Positions 31,071 through 31,985 of a stretch of DNA of 31,985 nucleotides are shown here, one piece after another; position 1 is the first letter of the stretch, and every line of letters begins with the position of its first letter. The notes beneath the pieces were generated by a model. That model had not been told where the DNA came from. It ran no database searches and saw only the letters and a list, made by a program, of their open reading frames with translations. The position numbers were made by a program, and so were the translations under genes. Source of the DNA: JBEKHI01 sp050012355 (GTDB taxonomy: Bacteria > Actinomycetota > Actinomycetes > Streptosporangiales > Streptosporangiaceae); assembly GCA_050012355.1 (NCBI GenBank), contig JBEKHI010000069.1, positions 1 through 31,985 on the forward strand, written 5' to 3'.

Positions 31071-31688
31071 TCAGTGGCGGACGGTGTAGAACAGGTGGGT
31101 CGCGTAGGGTGACTCGACGACGCGGGTCTGCTGGAGTTCGATCGTCTGGTTGCCGAGGTGGTCGAACAGCCGTTTGCCGGTGCCGAGTAGTACCGGTGCG
31201 AGGTGCAGCCGGAGTTCATCGACCAGGCCGGCCGCCAGGTACTGCTGTATGACGTTGGCTCCGCCGCCGATCCCCACGTCCTTGTCCCCGGCGACCGCCT
31301 GGGCTTGCGCCAGGGCGCTGTCGATGCCGTCGGTGACGAAGGTGAACGGGGACTGGCGGTCCGCCCATTCCCGGGGTACCGAGTGAGTCAGCACGAAGTA
31401 CCGGGCGTCCGGGCCGCCAGGAGGGTTGCCGCCCCAGCCCCCGGTGACATCGAACATCCGCTTGCCGATGATTCCAGCCCCGATCGAGCCCATGGCCTCC
31501 TGGAGCACGCTCCGGTCGACGTCGCCCGGAGCAAACTGCCGGGCTTCGTCGTCATAACGCCACGGTCCGCCCATGACCCAGTTATGCAGGGCTTCACCAT
31601 GCTCGCCCAGTCCTCGACCAGGGGCGTCGTCCGGCCCGGTGATGAACCCGTCCAGCGACATCGTGATGTCGGCGACCAGCTTTCCCAT
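31071..31688 (-). CDS. Dihydrofolate reductase family protein (RibD C-terminal-like)
   Basis: NADPH-dependent reductase-fold protein, 205 aa. It opens with LVADITMSLDGFITGPDD, the standard start of the RibD-C/DHFR-like family, and has GIIGKRMFDV, VGIGGGANVIQQYLAAGLVDELRLHLAPVLLG in the C-terminal half with the glycine-rich cofactor loop. The start ATG 31688 has GGAGGG about 8 nt upstream. Family members outside riboflavin synthesis are mostly uncharacterised. The inverted repeat at 31038-31070 follows its stop. Confidence 0.88.
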   Translation of the reverse strand: MGKLVADITMSLDGFITGPDDAPGRGLGEHGEALHNWVMGGPWRYDDEARQFAPGDVDRSVLQEAMGSIGAGIIGKRMFDVTGGWGGNPPGGPDARYFVLTHSVPREWADRQSPFTFVTDGIDSALAQAQAVAGDKDVGIGGGANVIQQYLAAGLVDELRLHLAPVLLGTGKRLFDHLGNQTIELQQTRVVESPYATHLFYTVRH

Positions 31689-31849
31689 GACCTATCCCTC
31701 CGCTGATGCGAGGCTATTGCCAGGAGGACTCCGTCGACAGCGGAAACTCATCGCAAAACTTCCCTGCCAGGCCTCCAGACATGCCGGTCCAGCCACCTGG
31801 CTATCGTGCTTGCCGGGCGGCTGGACCGGTGCGGTTCTGGCGGGGGCGG

Positions 31850-31985
31850 CTAGGCCGCCATTCGGTCTGGCGGGGCGTGGCTGCGGTAGACGGTGTTCCC
31901 GTCGGGTGATCGGGCTTCCCACATCCCGCCGGGGAGCAGCCGGACGGTCCAGCCCCACGCGTGGATCGCGATCAGATGGTGGAAC
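31850..31985 (-). CDS. C-terminal end of an HNH endonuclease-type protein (partial)
   Basis: The last 44 codons of a minus-strand gene that runs off the right edge. The sequence FHHLIAIHAWGWTVRLLP followed by ARSPDGNTVYRSHAPP matches the tail of actinobacterial DUF222/HNH proteins (13E12-repeat-like), which end with FHH, a GW strand and an SP-G stretch. The stop is TAG at 31850. These genes are often multicopy and associated with genome rearrangement. The 161 bp between this stop and the RibD-like gene hold only that gene's ribosome site. Confidence 0.6.
   Translation of the reverse strand, partial: FHHLIAIHAWGWTVRLLPGGMWEARSPDGNTVYRSHAPPDRMAA

Overview
The window is a chromosomal stretch from a high-GC actinomycete. 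The base composition, several GTG/TTG starts, apparently leaderless promoters (a TANNNT hexamer 6-8 nt before the start codon) and families that are typical of Actinobacteria (SigG-like ECF factor with a SnoaL tail, Methyltransf_19/DUF574-type methyltransferase, DUF222-type HNH tail) all point that way. The genus cannot be fixed from the sequence. I see no rRNA, tRNA, CRISPR array or intact insertion sequence.

Layout. 0.1-2.7 kb: a three-gene ABC-2 exporter. 2.75-3.83 kb (minus): a cobalt-type nitrile hydratase whose beta subunit is split into two genes. 3.9-5.1 kb: a VOC protein and an MpaB-like oxygenase, converging. 5.1-8.8 kb (minus): an ABC importer of the 2-aminoethylphosphonate/iron type, with one permease truncated by an apparent internal deletion. 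9-12.5 kb (minus): a broken methyltransferase and a large NHL-propeller/phospholipase C fusion. 12.6-17.1 kb: a tyrosine phosphatase, an ECF sigma factor, and an MFS exporter, SDR and small-protein set. 17.2-21.5 kb: a GntR/UTRA regulator and a four-gene phosphonate catabolic cluster. 21.3-21.45 kb: a cluster of DnaA boxes. 21.5-32 kb: acetoacetyl-CoA synthetase, SRPBCC protein, M24 peptidase, DinB-like protein, D,D-carboxypeptidase, orphan molybdate/tungstate-type binding protein, Fic protein, methyltransferase fusion, phosphotransferase, RibD-like reductase and the tail of an HNH protein.

Main system. The strongest story is a phosphonate regulon in two blocks about 10 kb apart. The catabolic block carries two different C-P bond cleaving chemistries on diverging strands: a TmpA-like 2-oxoglutarate dioxygenase plus TmpB/PhnZ-like HD oxygenase, and an FAD amine oxidase plus PhnX-like HAD hydrolase (no PhnW transaminase is present). 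Both arms start from a 20-bp gap in which the -10 hexamers overlap. Two 12-bp operators of the form TTGGCTANNCNA lie there, and two more lie upstream of the binding-protein gene of the importer. The GntR regulator beside the catabolic genes is the obvious candidate to bind all four.

A second theme is gene damage. The importer permease, a SAM methyltransferase, a TetR-type regulator and a GNAT acetyltransferase are all present as pieces with internal or terminal parts missing, and other genes look fused. This could be real decay or an assembly that dropped short segments, and it should be settled before functional claims are made on the importer.
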